This document shows positions 54,453 to 62,748 of a stretch of 64,000 bases of DNA, in pieces. How positions within the stretch are numbered: the stretch's first letter is position 1; every line of letters begins with the position of its first letter. The position numbers were made by a program, and so were the translations under genes. The stretch comes from 39-52-133 sp035531075 (GTDB lineage Bacteria; Pseudomonadota; Gammaproteobacteria; Burkholderiales; Gallionellaceae): assembly GCA_035531075.1 (NCBI GenBank), contig DATKTO010000007.1, forward strand, positions 62,001 through 126,000, given 5' to 3'. A model generated the notes under the pieces. That model had not been told where the DNA came from. It saw only the letters and a program-made list of their open reading frames with translations, and ran no database searches.

Positions 54453-56621
54453 ATGCACCATAACATTATATTTACCGACCTGGACGGCACGCTGCTGGAT
54501 GCGGCTTCCTATTCCCATGCCGGGGCGCTGCCGGCGTTAAGCTGGGTTGAGGCAAGCGGCATACCGCTGATTTTGTGCTCCAGCAAGACGCGCGCCGAGC
54601 TGGAGGTTTACCGCGTGCGCCTGCACAATTCCCACCCTTTTATTGCCGAAAACGGCGGCGCTATCTATATCCCGCCGGGCTATTTCTCATTCGAATTTAA
54701 CTCAATAAAATCAAATGGATATAATCTGATTCTGCTTGGGCTTCCCTATGCCGAAATCAGGCAGCAGTTTGTGCGGCTGCGCGAGCAGTCGGGCGCCAGG
54801 GTGCGCGGCTTTGCGGATATGTCCGCCGCCGAAGTCGCGGCGCTGACCGGGCTTACTGCCGAGGAGGCCACCTTGGCCAGGCAGCGCGACTTCGACGAGG
54901 CGTTTGTATTCGACGGCGATACCGATGAAAATTTTTTGTTCGCAATCGAAAGCGCCGGACTGCACTGGACCCAGGGCCGCATGTTTCACCTGCTGGGAAA
55001 TCACGACAAGGGGCGCGCGGTTGAGATCCTGCTGTCGTTGTACCGGCGGCAATTCGGCATGGTTGCGAGCATCGGGCTGGGCGACAGCCTGAATGATTTG
55101 CCCATGCTGAGGGCGGTTGACCGGGCTGTGCTGGTGCGACATGCGGATGACAGCTTTGACACGCGCATAGATCTTCCCGGCATGGTCAAGACGCGGCTTG
55201 CCGGCCCGGCAGGGTGGAATGAAAGCGTGCTGCAATGGCTGGCGCAACAAGATGAGGCGCAGCCAGACAGGCAAACGCTGCTGGCTATTTTTAACGCCGC
55301 GCTGGCGGCCGCCGATCCGTATAACGCCGTGCTCAAGGCTGTCAGGTTCGAACAAAAGCAGTTGCAGATTGCGGGGGCAGTTTATCCGCTCGATGCATAT
55401 GCGCGCATCGTGGTGGTCGGCGCGGGCAAGGCCACCGCGCGCATGGCGCTGGCAGTTGAAACGCTGCTCGGTGACAGAATTGACGCAGGCCTGATCATCG
55501 TCAAGGACGGCCACACCGAGCCACTGTCCGTCATCGAGCAGGTGGAGTCCTCTCATCCGGTTCCCGCTGCGGCGGGCGTGGCGGGAACCCGCCGCGTGCT
55601 GGAGATGCTGCACGCAGCCGGTGACAAGACCCTGGTCATCTGCCTGCTTTCCGGCGGTGCCTCAGCGCTGCTGGTGTCGCCGGTGGCGGGCATTGAGCTG
55701 CAGGACAAGCAGGAGACGACCCGTCTGCTGTTGAATGCAGGCGCCTCGATAGGCGAACTGAATGCGGTGCGCAAACATCTGTCGGCGGTGAAGGGGGGCA
55801 GGTTGGCGCAGGCCGCGTATCCGGCACAGCTGATCACGCTGATCGTTTCCGATGTCATCGGCGATCCGCTCGATGTGATCGCATCGGGGCCGACTGCCCC
55901 CGACAGCTCTTCGTTTGCCGATGCCTGGGCAGTGCTGCTTAAGTACGGGCTGCAGCAGAAGCTGCCTGCGCGCGTTGCGGAATATCTGCAACGCGGGATG
56001 GCGGGCGGTGCAGAAGAGACGGTGAAGGAAAATAATCCGTGCATGAACAAAACGCGCAATGTGATTATCGCCGGTATTCATCAGGCGCTGGCCGCCGCGC
56101 AGCAACAATGCGGTCTGCTCGGGCTGGCATCAAGAATTATTTCCGACAGCCTGCAGGGCGAGGCGCGCGACGCCGCGCGCTTACTCGCGCAAGCCGCACG
56201 CGCCGAGCTGGCCGCAATGCAGGCGCATGAGCGGCGCTGCCTGTTGTGCGGCGGTGAAACCACCGTCAGGGTGAGCGGCGGCGGCAAGGGCGGCAGGAAT
56301 CAGGAACTCGCCCTGGCCTTTGCCGTGGAAACAGCAGGATTGCCGGGAGTGTCGCAGCTGTCCGCAGGCACGGACGGCACGGATGGCCCCACCGATGCCG
56401 CAGGCGCCATGGTTGACGGCAGCACCGCAGCGCGTGCGCGGAAGCTGGGACTGGAGCCGCTCGGCTACCTCGATAACAACGATTCCTACACCTTCTTCCA
56501 GAAGTATGACGCTGCGACAGGCGGGTCCAGCCACTTGAAAACCGGGCCGACCGGCACCAATGTGATGGATATACAGATCGTGTTGTTGAGTAAAGATGGA
56601 ACCTTGATTGACACAGGCTGA
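54453..56621 (+). CDS. Fusion: mannosyl/glucosyl-3-phosphoglycerate phosphatase (HAD) + glycerate 2-kinase
   Basis: 722 aa. Residues 1-265 form a HAD phosphatase of the MpgP type (FTDLDGTLLDAASYSHAGA, SSKTRAEL, ENGGAIYIP, GLGDSLNDLPML). Residues about 275-720 form a DUF4147/MOFRL glycerate kinase (VVVGAGKATARMA, CLLSGGASALLVSPV, LRKHLSAVKGG-like RKHLSAVKGG, LCGGETTVRVSGGGKGGRNQELAL, SAGTDGTDGPTDAAGA). The two parts would dephosphorylate glycosyl-3-phosphoglycerate and phosphorylate glycerate. It is followed by a GpgS-like glycosyltransferase, so it belongs to a compatible-solute route. Confidence 0.9.
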   Translation: MHHNIIFTDLDGTLLDAASYSHAGALPALSWVEASGIPLILCSSKTRAELEVYRVRLHNSHPFIAENGGAIYIPPGYFSFEFNSIKSNGYNLILLGLPYAEIRQQFVRLREQSGARVRGFADMSAAEVAALTGLTAEEATLARQRDFDEAFVFDGDTDENFLFAIESAGLHWTQGRMFHLLGNHDKGRAVEILLSLYRRQFGMVASIGLGDSLNDLPMLRAVDRAVLVRHADDSFDTRIDLPGMVKTRLAGPAGWNESVLQWLAQQDEAQPDRQTLLAIFNAALAAADPYNAVLKAVRFEQKQLQIAGAVYPLDAYARIVVVGAGKATARMALAVETLLGDRIDAGLIIVKDGHTEPLSVIEQVESSHPVPAAAGVAGTRRVLEMLHAAGDKTLVICLLSGGASALLVSPVAGIELQDKQETTRLLLNAGASIGELNAVRKHLSAVKGGRLAQAAYPAQLITLIVSDVIGDPLDVIASGPTAPDSSSFADAWAVLLKYGLQQKLPARVAEYLQRGMAGGAEETVKENNPCMNKTRNVIIAGIHQALAAAQQQCGLLGLASRIISDSLQGEARDAARLLAQAARAELAAMQAHERRCLLCGGETTVRVSGGGKGGRNQELALAFAVETAGLPGVSQLSAGTDGTDGPTDAAGAMVDGSTAARARKLGLEPLGYLDNNDSYTFFQKYDAATGGSSHLKTGPTGTNVMDIQIVLLSKDGTLIDTG

Positions 56622-56645
56622 TGATGAACAGGAGCTTGGCTGCCG

Positions 56646-57647
56646 ATGCAGAGCGTGACCTTCAGAACGGAAGTGCAAGAGCAGCTCGATCGCATAGGGC
56701 AGGCCGATATCATCGTCGGCATCCCCAGTTACAATAACGCGCGCACCATCGGCCACGTGGTGCGGGCAGTGCAGGCAGGCCTTGCAAAATATTTTCCCGA
56801 ACACAAAGCCGTGATCGTGAATTCCGACGGCGGCTCCAGCGACGGTACCAGGGATGTGGTGCATAACACCACCATTGAGGATTACAGCACCATACTGCTA
56901 CATCACCGCGTGGCGCCGGTTTCCAAAATCGCCTTTCCTTATTCGGGCATACCCGGCAAGGGCAGCGCCTTTCGCGCCGTTTTCGAGATTGCCGGCGTGC
57001 TCAACGCAAAGGCCTGCGCCGTGGTGGATTCAGACCTAAGGAGCATCAGCCCCGAATGGATAGAGCTGTTGCTGAAACCGGTGCTGGCGGACGGCTACGA
57101 TTACGTGTCGCCGCTGTATCACCGGCACAAATTCGACGGCACCATCACCAACAGCATCGTCTATCCGCTCACCCGCGCACTTTACGGTAAGCGGGTGCGC
57201 CAGCCTATCGGCGGGGATTTCGGGATTTCGGGAGACCTGGCACAGTTCTATCTGGGCAAGGATGTGTGGCAAAGCGATGTCGCGCGTTTCGGCATCGACA
57301 TCTGGATGACGACAACCGCGATCGCGAACAGATTCAAGGTCACGCAATCATTTCTCGGCGCCAAGATTCACGATGCCAAGGATCCCGGCGCCGACTTGAG
57401 CAGCATGCTCTACCAGGTGCTCAGCGCATCTTTTGAACTGATGGAATCCTATGCCGGCGTATGGGCGCCGGTGCGCGGCTCCGAAGCGGTGCCGGCCTTC
57501 GGTTTTGAATACACGGTCGGGCTGGAGCAGGTCAACGTCAACACCGAAAGGATGCTGCACCTATTCCGCGAAGGGCTGAGCAATGCAGCCAGCAGGCCGG
57601 TTGACCAGAACATGCCGGTTGCTTTCATGCCGCGGCTGATGAGATAG
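56646..57647 (+). CDS. GpgS-like glycosyltransferase, C-terminally truncated
   Basis: 333 aa as it stands. GT-A fold related to glucosyl-3-phosphoglycerate synthases: VGIPSYNNARTIGHV, NSDGGSSDGT, the DxD motif in AVVDSDLRS, PLYHRHKFDGTITNSIVYPL and QPIGGDFGIS. Up to about codon 308 (LHLFREG) it is normal. From about 57,572 onward the sequence is the antisense of an nhaD gene, so the last 25 residues are artefactual. The natural C-terminus (some 60-80 residues in relatives) is missing, so activity is uncertain. Confidence 0.82.
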   Translation: MQSVTFRTEVQEQLDRIGQADIIVGIPSYNNARTIGHVVRAVQAGLAKYFPEHKAVIVNSDGGSSDGTRDVVHNTTIEDYSTILLHHRVAPVSKIAFPYSGIPGKGSAFRAVFEIAGVLNAKACAVVDSDLRSISPEWIELLLKPVLADGYDYVSPLYHRHKFDGTITNSIVYPLTRALYGKRVRQPIGGDFGISGDLAQFYLGKDVWQSDVARFGIDIWMTTTAIANRFKVTQSFLGAKIHDAKDPGADLSSMLYQVLSASFELMESYAGVWAPVRGSEAVPAFGFEYTVGLEQVNVNTERMLHLFREGLSNAASRPVDQNMPVAFMPRLMR

Positions 57648-57958
57648 CTGTTGAGTGCGCTGAATACCCCGCGTTCACTGAGGATCTCCACCATCATCCA
57701 CATGAACGCCATGAAGGCGATCAGCGAGAACAGTTCGACCTTGTTTTCTTTCTGCATCTCGATGAAAGATTCAAAACGGTGCGGATCGTCACCGGAGAAA
57801 TAGTAATAGAGCCCGATCAGTAAGAAGGATGACAGCATCAGCATCGCGGGCTTGAATTTATCCAGATGCAGTCTGGCTTCAAAAATGATGAGCAGCATAC
57901 CGATGCTGAAAATCAGCAGCACAGCGATGCCTATCCAGGAGAGGGGTTGTATGGGCAT
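57575..57958 (-). pseudogene. 5' fragment of an nhaD-type Na+/H+ antiporter gene
   Basis: About 128 codons reading MPIQPLSWIG, then hydrophobic segments, SGDDPHRFESFIEM, LIAFMAFMWMMVEILSERGVF and FWSTGLLAALLSP, the N-terminal part of NhaD proteins (about 450-490 aa). It stops abruptly where the glycosyltransferase gene begins on the other strand, at about 57,572. The remaining two thirds are not in the window. A head-to-head deletion or inversion junction is the simplest explanation. Confidence 0.85.
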
Positions 57959-58213
57959 ATTAATGAATTTAAAGCTTATCAAGAGTTGCAATATGCTATC
58001 ACGAACGCCAGCTATGATGACGTTCCGGTTCTGGTATATCAGCCAGTTGATACGGCTGATCAGGTTGCGGAAATCAGGACGTTTTTGGATTTATTCCGTC
58101 AGTATCATCTGGATGGCCATGGTGTCCCGCATCCTTTGCCGCTTATGTGGGGCATGATAGGGATGGAGTTGACATGCAATGCAAGGGAATATTGGGCGTT
58201 AATTGCACCATGA
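57959..58213 (+). pseudogene. Unidentified coding fragment
   Basis: Open frame of about 85 codons with good codon use (HINEFKAYQELQYAITNA, DDVPVLVYQPVDTADQVAEI, HPLPLMWGMIGMEL) ending at TAA-like stop 58213, but with no start codon in frame: upstream it continues into the antisense of the nhaD fragment. It looks like the C-terminal end of an unrelated protein left between two junctions. I do not recognise its family. Confidence 0.45.
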
Positions 58214-58260
58214 TTCACCGCTTCATATAATCCGCCGACGCAATCAAATCAATTCAGGTT

Positions 58261-58377
58261 TTCCGATGTAACGCTCCGCCTCCATTTGTCACTTTTCTTT
58301 TCCGCTGCTGTCTCGTGGCAGCGCGATGCGGATGCAAAAAATCCACGCATTCCATTCGGCGGAATAAACGCCGGATG
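58261..58377 (+). promoter_or_regulatory. Second copy of the sulP leader
   Basis: Matches 45952-46066 over its whole length. Hairpin 1 is GCTGC/GCAGC (58304-58322), hairpin 2 GGATGC/GCATTC, hairpin 3 ATTCGGCG/CGCCGGAT (58354-58376). The T run after hairpin 3 is lost (GTTATCG). Downstream sequence jumps straight to the 3' part of sulP. Confidence 0.7.
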
Positions 58378-58381
58378 TTAT

Positions 58382-58612
58382 CGTTGCGGTGGCGTTCACT
58401 GACCTAGCCATTGCGGTGATCTTCGGCGTGATCATCTCCGTTGGTAGAGAACGACCTGCTGGCGGAGCGCTACTCCAATCTCGGCAAGAAGCTGCACCTG
58501 CGCCACCTGAGTGCGGATTACCTGGAGTTGCTGGATATGGCAAAAGGCATGCTCGAAGTGAACGTACTGGAAGACCAGTTGTATCATCCGGCGGATAACA
58601 GGTTGGGTTAAC
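58382..58612 (+). pseudogene. Remnant of a second sulP gene
   Basis: Two blocks align with the intact sulP. 58382-58442 corresponds to about 47173-47236 (GCGGTGG...GACCTAGCCATTGCGGTGAT), and 58451-58612 corresponds to about 47448-47608 including the stop. Roughly 1.1 kb and 0.2 kb have been deleted, and the frame is broken. It lies directly before nhaA copy 2, so sulP-nhaA was duplicated as a unit. Confidence 0.92.
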
Positions 58613-58684
58613 CGCTAATTTTAAATTCCTGTGTAATTTTAAGGAAACGCTGAATAAATGTGCTCCGATCATGGTTCGATAAGC

Positions 58685-58705
58685 TCACACCCAAAGGGTG
58701 TGAGA
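58685..58705. repeat. 9-bp hairpin in the gap before nhaA copy 2
   Basis: CTCACACCC-AAA-GGGTGTGAG, inside sequence that is absent from the first cassette. No T run, so not a standard terminator. Confidence 0.8.
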
Positions 58706-58764
58706 ACCTCTGCGAGGCCACAAACGGAATCAATATGTTGCCGTTCGTTCTGAACCTGTAGGAT

Positions 58765-58785
58765 GTAGGGTGCGTCATACGCACC
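58765..58785. repeat. GTAGGGTGCG-type repeat, half copy 3
   Basis: GTAGGGTGCGTCATACGCACC, identical to the first half of copy 2 at 47663, in the same position relative to the following nhaA gene. Confidence 0.85.
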
Positions 58786-58830
58786 ATGCGTGATGTCATG
58801 AAATTTGTAACGATCAATAGAGAGATGCTT

Positions 58831-60204
58831 ATGTCAGAACAACATCAAGATAAAAAGCGAAATGAACAAGGCATCATCTATGCGCCGTGGGAACGCACCT
58901 TCAACCGTATCCTGACCCCGTTCGAAGAATTCATCCACCGCCAGACCACCAGCGGCCTGCTGCTGATGGGCACCGCGATAATCGCGCTGCTGCTGGCAAA
59001 CAGCTTTCTGGCGGATGGGTACCTGCATTTTATCCATACCCCGGTAAGTCTGCGCATCGGCACATGGGGCCTGGATATGAGCCTGCATCACTGGGTCAAC
59101 GACGGCCTGATGACGCTGTTTTTCTTTGTGGTGGGCATGGAGCTGAAGCGCGAGATGCTGGTGGGCGAGCTGGCCGATCTGCGCCAGGCCGCGCTGCCCA
59201 TCATCGCCGCCATCGGCGGCATGGCGGTGCCAGCGCTGATTTACTTTGCCATCAATCCTGATGGTGACGCGGCGCGCGGCTGGGGTATACCGATGGCAAC
59301 CGACATCGCCTTTGCGGTCGGCGCGCTGGTGCTGCTGGCCGGTCGCGTACCCAAGGCGCTGATCACTTTTCTGGTGGCGCTGGCGATTGCGGATGACCTT
59401 GGCGCGGTACTGGTGATCGCGGTGTTTTATACGCAGCAGCTGGCGCTGGACTGGCTGGCGGTGTCAGGCGTATTGGTATTTCTGCTGTTCGTGATGAATT
59501 TTGCCGGCATCCGCAAAGTGCTGCCCTATTTCGGCGTGGGTGCCTTGCTGTGGTACGCGCTGCTGCAGTCCGGCGTGCATGCCACCCTGGCAGGCGTGCT
59601 GTGTGCCTTCGCCATTCCTGCACGGCCTAAATATGACCCTGCCGTGTTCAGTGCGCGCATCAAGGCACTGATTGCGCGTTTCGACGCCAGCCATCAGCAG
59701 GATGGCAACATCATGACCAATGAGAAGCTCTATGCAGTGGTGCAGACGCTGGAAAAAGGTGTGCGCGGCGTGCAGACGCCTTTGCAGCAGCTGGAGCATG
59801 GCTGGCACCTGCCGGTGGCGTTCCTGGTGATCCCGATTTTCGCGCTGTTCAACGCGGGCATCCCGCTGCAGTTCGGCGCACTGGGCGACACACTGAGTCA
59901 TCCGGTAATGCAGGGTGTCATGCTCGGGCTGCTGCTGGGTAAATTCATCGGCATCACCGGCGCCTGCTGGCTGGCGTTGCGGCTGGGCATCGGGCAGCTG
60001 CCCAGCGGCACGCGCTTCAGCCAGGTGGCCGCGGTGTCGGTGCTAGGCGGAATTGGTTTTACCATGTCCATCTTCATCGCCGAACTCGGATTCGCGGAGC
60101 ATCCGGAATATCTGCTGATGGCCAAAACCGGTGTGCTCGCCGCCTCGCTGCTGGCTGGGGTGCTGGGGTTTATCTGGTTGTGGTGGCTGGGGCGTGAAAG
60201 GTAA
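58831..60204 (+). CDS. nhaA: Na+/H+ antiporter NhaA (copy 2)
   Basis: 457 aa from ATG 58831, matching the start of copy 1 (MSxQ...GIIYAPWER; GAGAG upstream); an earlier ATG at 58786 lies in repeat sequence. All functional motifs are kept: MATDIAFAVG, ALAIADDLGAVLVIA, GGIGFTMSIFIAELGF. Differences from copy 1 are scattered conservative changes, so both are probably functional and under purifying selection. Confidence 0.96.
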   Translation: MSEQHQDKKRNEQGIIYAPWERTFNRILTPFEEFIHRQTTSGLLLMGTAIIALLLANSFLADGYLHFIHTPVSLRIGTWGLDMSLHHWVNDGLMTLFFFVVGMELKREMLVGELADLRQAALPIIAAIGGMAVPALIYFAINPDGDAARGWGIPMATDIAFAVGALVLLAGRVPKALITFLVALAIADDLGAVLVIAVFYTQQLALDWLAVSGVLVFLLFVMNFAGIRKVLPYFGVGALLWYALLQSGVHATLAGVLCAFAIPARPKYDPAVFSARIKALIARFDASHQQDGNIMTNEKLYAVVQTLEKGVRGVQTPLQQLEHGWHLPVAFLVIPIFALFNAGIPLQFGALGDTLSHPVMQGVMLGLLLGKFIGITGACWLALRLGIGQLPSGTRFSQVAAVSVLGGIGFTMSIFIAELGFAEHPEYLLMAKTGVLAASLLAGVLGFIWLWWLGRER

Positions 60205-60516
60205 GCGCAGGAGTTATCCCTTTGGTGTACTCTGAGTCCAGTGTGGAATGAGTTATGTATGTACGTTCTGTTTGATATTTGAGCAGATTTTGATCGGTTA
60301 CAAAAAATTGGGCTACGGCGCAGGTATTTTTAAGCGGAGTGTAGCGAATAAATTGAAATGTCAGTTCTTATTCCGCACCAGCAACGGGGATTGTTTGCTT
60401 GAAAAGATCGTTTTACGGCAATCTGACATGGACTACATAATGCAAAGGTGTATCCGCCCGAGAGGATCAGCAATCACTCTCTGTGATAGGGAAATACGAA
60501 AAAGGATGATAAAAAA
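60205..60516. other. Gap before the trehalose operon
   Basis: 312 bases. A frame of 90 codons overlaps the next start but has poor codon use and no ribosome site; I do not call it. A promoter for the trehalose genes should lie here; CTTGAAAA near 60397 and TACATAAT near 60434 are weak candidates. Confidence 0.45.
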
Positions 60517-62748
60517 ATGAAACTTTCGATACGCTTCGTTCTGCCTCTAATGCTGGTTCTGGCAGGCATCGCCTACGCCATCGCGCCGCTGGTTGATCAA
60601 TTGACGCTGCGCTGGTTCGTCAAAGACATCGATATTCGGTCGTCACTGATCGTCAATACCATCCAGGAACCCCTGCTGGAACAGCTTGCGGCCGGCAAGA
60701 AAGCCAAGATCGTGGACTTCTTTAACCACATCACCCAGGATGAACGTCTCTATGCCGTCGGTTACTGCGCTTCGCCAACGGCGACGGTATTGGCCAGCCG
60801 TTCCCTCCCGAAAGAGATTCGCTGCAACCGACTGGAAAGATGGCTAGCGCCGGGAGAAGATCTGCTGCAAATCGACCGGGAACCGCTACACGTTTCGGTA
60901 AAATCCATGGAAAGCGAAGCAGCGCCTTCAGGCCGGTTGGTCATTGTGCATGACATGAGTTTCGTGGTTCGTCGCAGCGAAGAGACCAAGCGCTACGTCT
61001 TCTATTTCTTCCTGGGATTGGCGGTTGTCATTTCTCTGATTACGGTGGTCATCGCCCAGTTATCATGGCGTGGATGGATGGCCGGCATGCGCGCACTGCT
61101 GCGCGGTGAGGGACTATTAAGGCAACCGGGGGCTGGAGCACAGTCCAAATTAACCGAATTCAAACCGATCGCCCGCGACTTGCAGCGGCTGATTCGGGAA
61201 CTGGAGGCTGAGACCCGCACGCGGGACGAGGGTCAGGTGACTTGGACGGCGGACTCGCTACGCGCCATACTCCACAGCGAATTGCGCGGCGAGGATGTAA
61301 TCGTGGTATCCAATCGCGAGCCTTACATCCACCAACGCCATGGCGAACACATCGAAGTACAACGACCGGCCAGCGGGTTGGTCACGGCACTGGAGCCTAT
61401 CATGCGCGCCTGCTCGGGAACCTGGATCGCGCATGGCAGCGGCACAGCCGACCGCGATGTGGTCGACAAGTACGACCGTATCGCGGTACCACCGGAGAAT
61501 CCCGCATACCAGATTCGCCGCGTCTGGCTCTCCAAGGAGGAAGAGGCTGGCTACTATTATGGCTTCTCCAACGAGGGTATGTGGCCGCTGTGCCATATCG
61601 CCCACGTGCGTCCCACCTTTCGTTCAAGTGACTGGGAACAGTATGTCGCGGTGAATCAGAAATTTGCCCAAGCCGTGGCCAGCGAGTCCAAGACCAAGAA
61701 CCCCATCGTTCTCGTGCAGGACTACCATTTCGCCCTGCTGCCCAAAATGATCCGCGAGATACTCCCGGATGCCACGATCATCACTTTCTGGCATATACCA
61801 TGGCCCAATCCCGAGTCGTTCGCCATCTGTCCATGGAGAAACGAAGTGCTCGAGGGGATGCTGGGCAGCAGCATTCTCGGGTTTCACACGCAGTTCCATT
61901 GCAATAATTTCGTGGATACGGTGGATCGTTTTCTCGAGGCGCGTGTTGACAGGGAGTCTTTCAATGTCTCCTTCGAGGGTAAGCTCACCGCCGTGCGTCG
62001 CTATCCGATTTCCATCGCCTGGCCGCCGGAAGCAGAGATGGTGCAAAAGCCTGTGCCGGACTGCCGCAGCGACATACGGCAGATGAACAATCTTCCTGCA
62101 GAACACAAGCTCGGCGTCGGTGTCGACCGCCTCGATTACACCAAGGGCATCATGGAACGCTTCCGCGCCATCGAGCGCCTGCTGGAGTTGAATCCGGAGT
62201 GGGTCGGTCGCTTCTCTTTCGTCCAGATCGCCGCACCGACGCGTTCCGGCATCGAGGAATACCAGCATCACGAGACACAGGTGCGGGACATGGCCGCGCG
62301 CATTAATGACCGCTTCGGGCGCAACGGACCGCCGCCCATCGTGCTCAAGGTCGAGCATCACGAACCGCGCGAGGTATACGAGTATTTTCGCGCCGCCGAT
62401 CTATGCTTCGTCAGCAGCCTGCACGACGGCATGAATCTGGTCGCCAAGGAATTTGTCGCGGCACGCGACGATGATAGAGGCGTCCTGATCTTGTCCCAAT
62501 TCACCGGCGCCGCACGGGAGTTGCCGGAAGCCCTGATCGTCAACCCCTATGATGCCGACCAGTGCGCTGCCGCACTGCATATGGCGCTGACCATGCCAGC
62601 GGACGAACAACGCGATCGCATGCGTCTGATGCGCGGGCTGGTGGCCGAGTTCAACGTCTTCCGCTGGGCCGGGCGCATGCTGCTGGATGCAGCCGCGATG
62701 CGCCGCCGCAGCCGCCTGACCGACAAGACGGGGCGCGGGGAGTTATGA
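60517..62748 (+). CDS. otsA: Membrane-anchored sensor domain fused to trehalose-6-phosphate synthase (GT20)
   Basis: 743 aa. Residues 1-25 and about 163-185 are membrane segments flanking an extracytoplasmic domain of about 135 residues (SLIVNTIQEPLLEQL...); a HAMP-like linker follows. From about residue 265 to 735 is a complete OtsA: SNREPYIH, RPASGLVTAL, FWHIPWPNPESF, GVDRLDYTKGI, and SLHDGMNLVAKEFVA. It makes trehalose-6-phosphate from UDP-glucose and glucose-6-phosphate, with E. coli OtsA being 474 aa and soluble. The stop overlaps the otsB start (ATGA). Confidence 0.9.
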   Translation: MKLSIRFVLPLMLVLAGIAYAIAPLVDQLTLRWFVKDIDIRSSLIVNTIQEPLLEQLAAGKKAKIVDFFNHITQDERLYAVGYCASPTATVLASRSLPKEIRCNRLERWLAPGEDLLQIDREPLHVSVKSMESEAAPSGRLVIVHDMSFVVRRSEETKRYVFYFFLGLAVVISLITVVIAQLSWRGWMAGMRALLRGEGLLRQPGAGAQSKLTEFKPIARDLQRLIRELEAETRTRDEGQVTWTADSLRAILHSELRGEDVIVVSNREPYIHQRHGEHIEVQRPASGLVTALEPIMRACSGTWIAHGSGTADRDVVDKYDRIAVPPENPAYQIRRVWLSKEEEAGYYYGFSNEGMWPLCHIAHVRPTFRSSDWEQYVAVNQKFAQAVASESKTKNPIVLVQDYHFALLPKMIREILPDATIITFWHIPWPNPESFAICPWRNEVLEGMLGSSILGFHTQFHCNNFVDTVDRFLEARVDRESFNVSFEGKLTAVRRYPISIAWPPEAEMVQKPVPDCRSDIRQMNNLPAEHKLGVGVDRLDYTKGIMERFRAIERLLELNPEWVGRFSFVQIAAPTRSGIEEYQHHETQVRDMAARINDRFGRNGPPPIVLKVEHHEPREVYEYFRAADLCFVSSLHDGMNLVAKEFVAARDDDRGVLILSQFTGAARELPEALIVNPYDADQCAAALHMALTMPADEQRDRMRLMRGLVAEFNVFRWAGRMLLDAAAMRRRSRLTDKTGRGEL

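Noticed and set aside
58614..58764. Possible mobile-element end (AAGGAAACGCTGAATAA) and GGTTCGATAAGCTCAC sequence before nhaA copy 2
   Set aside because: Looks like degraded dispersed repeats, but no matching inverted end or transposase is present.
60248..60520. 90-codon frame before the OtsA fusion
   Set aside because: Poor codon use, no ribosome site, no recognisable features.
62562..62744. 61-codon upstream extension of otsB
   Set aside because: Lies within otsA in another frame; ATG 62745 overlaps the otsA stop and gives the usual length.
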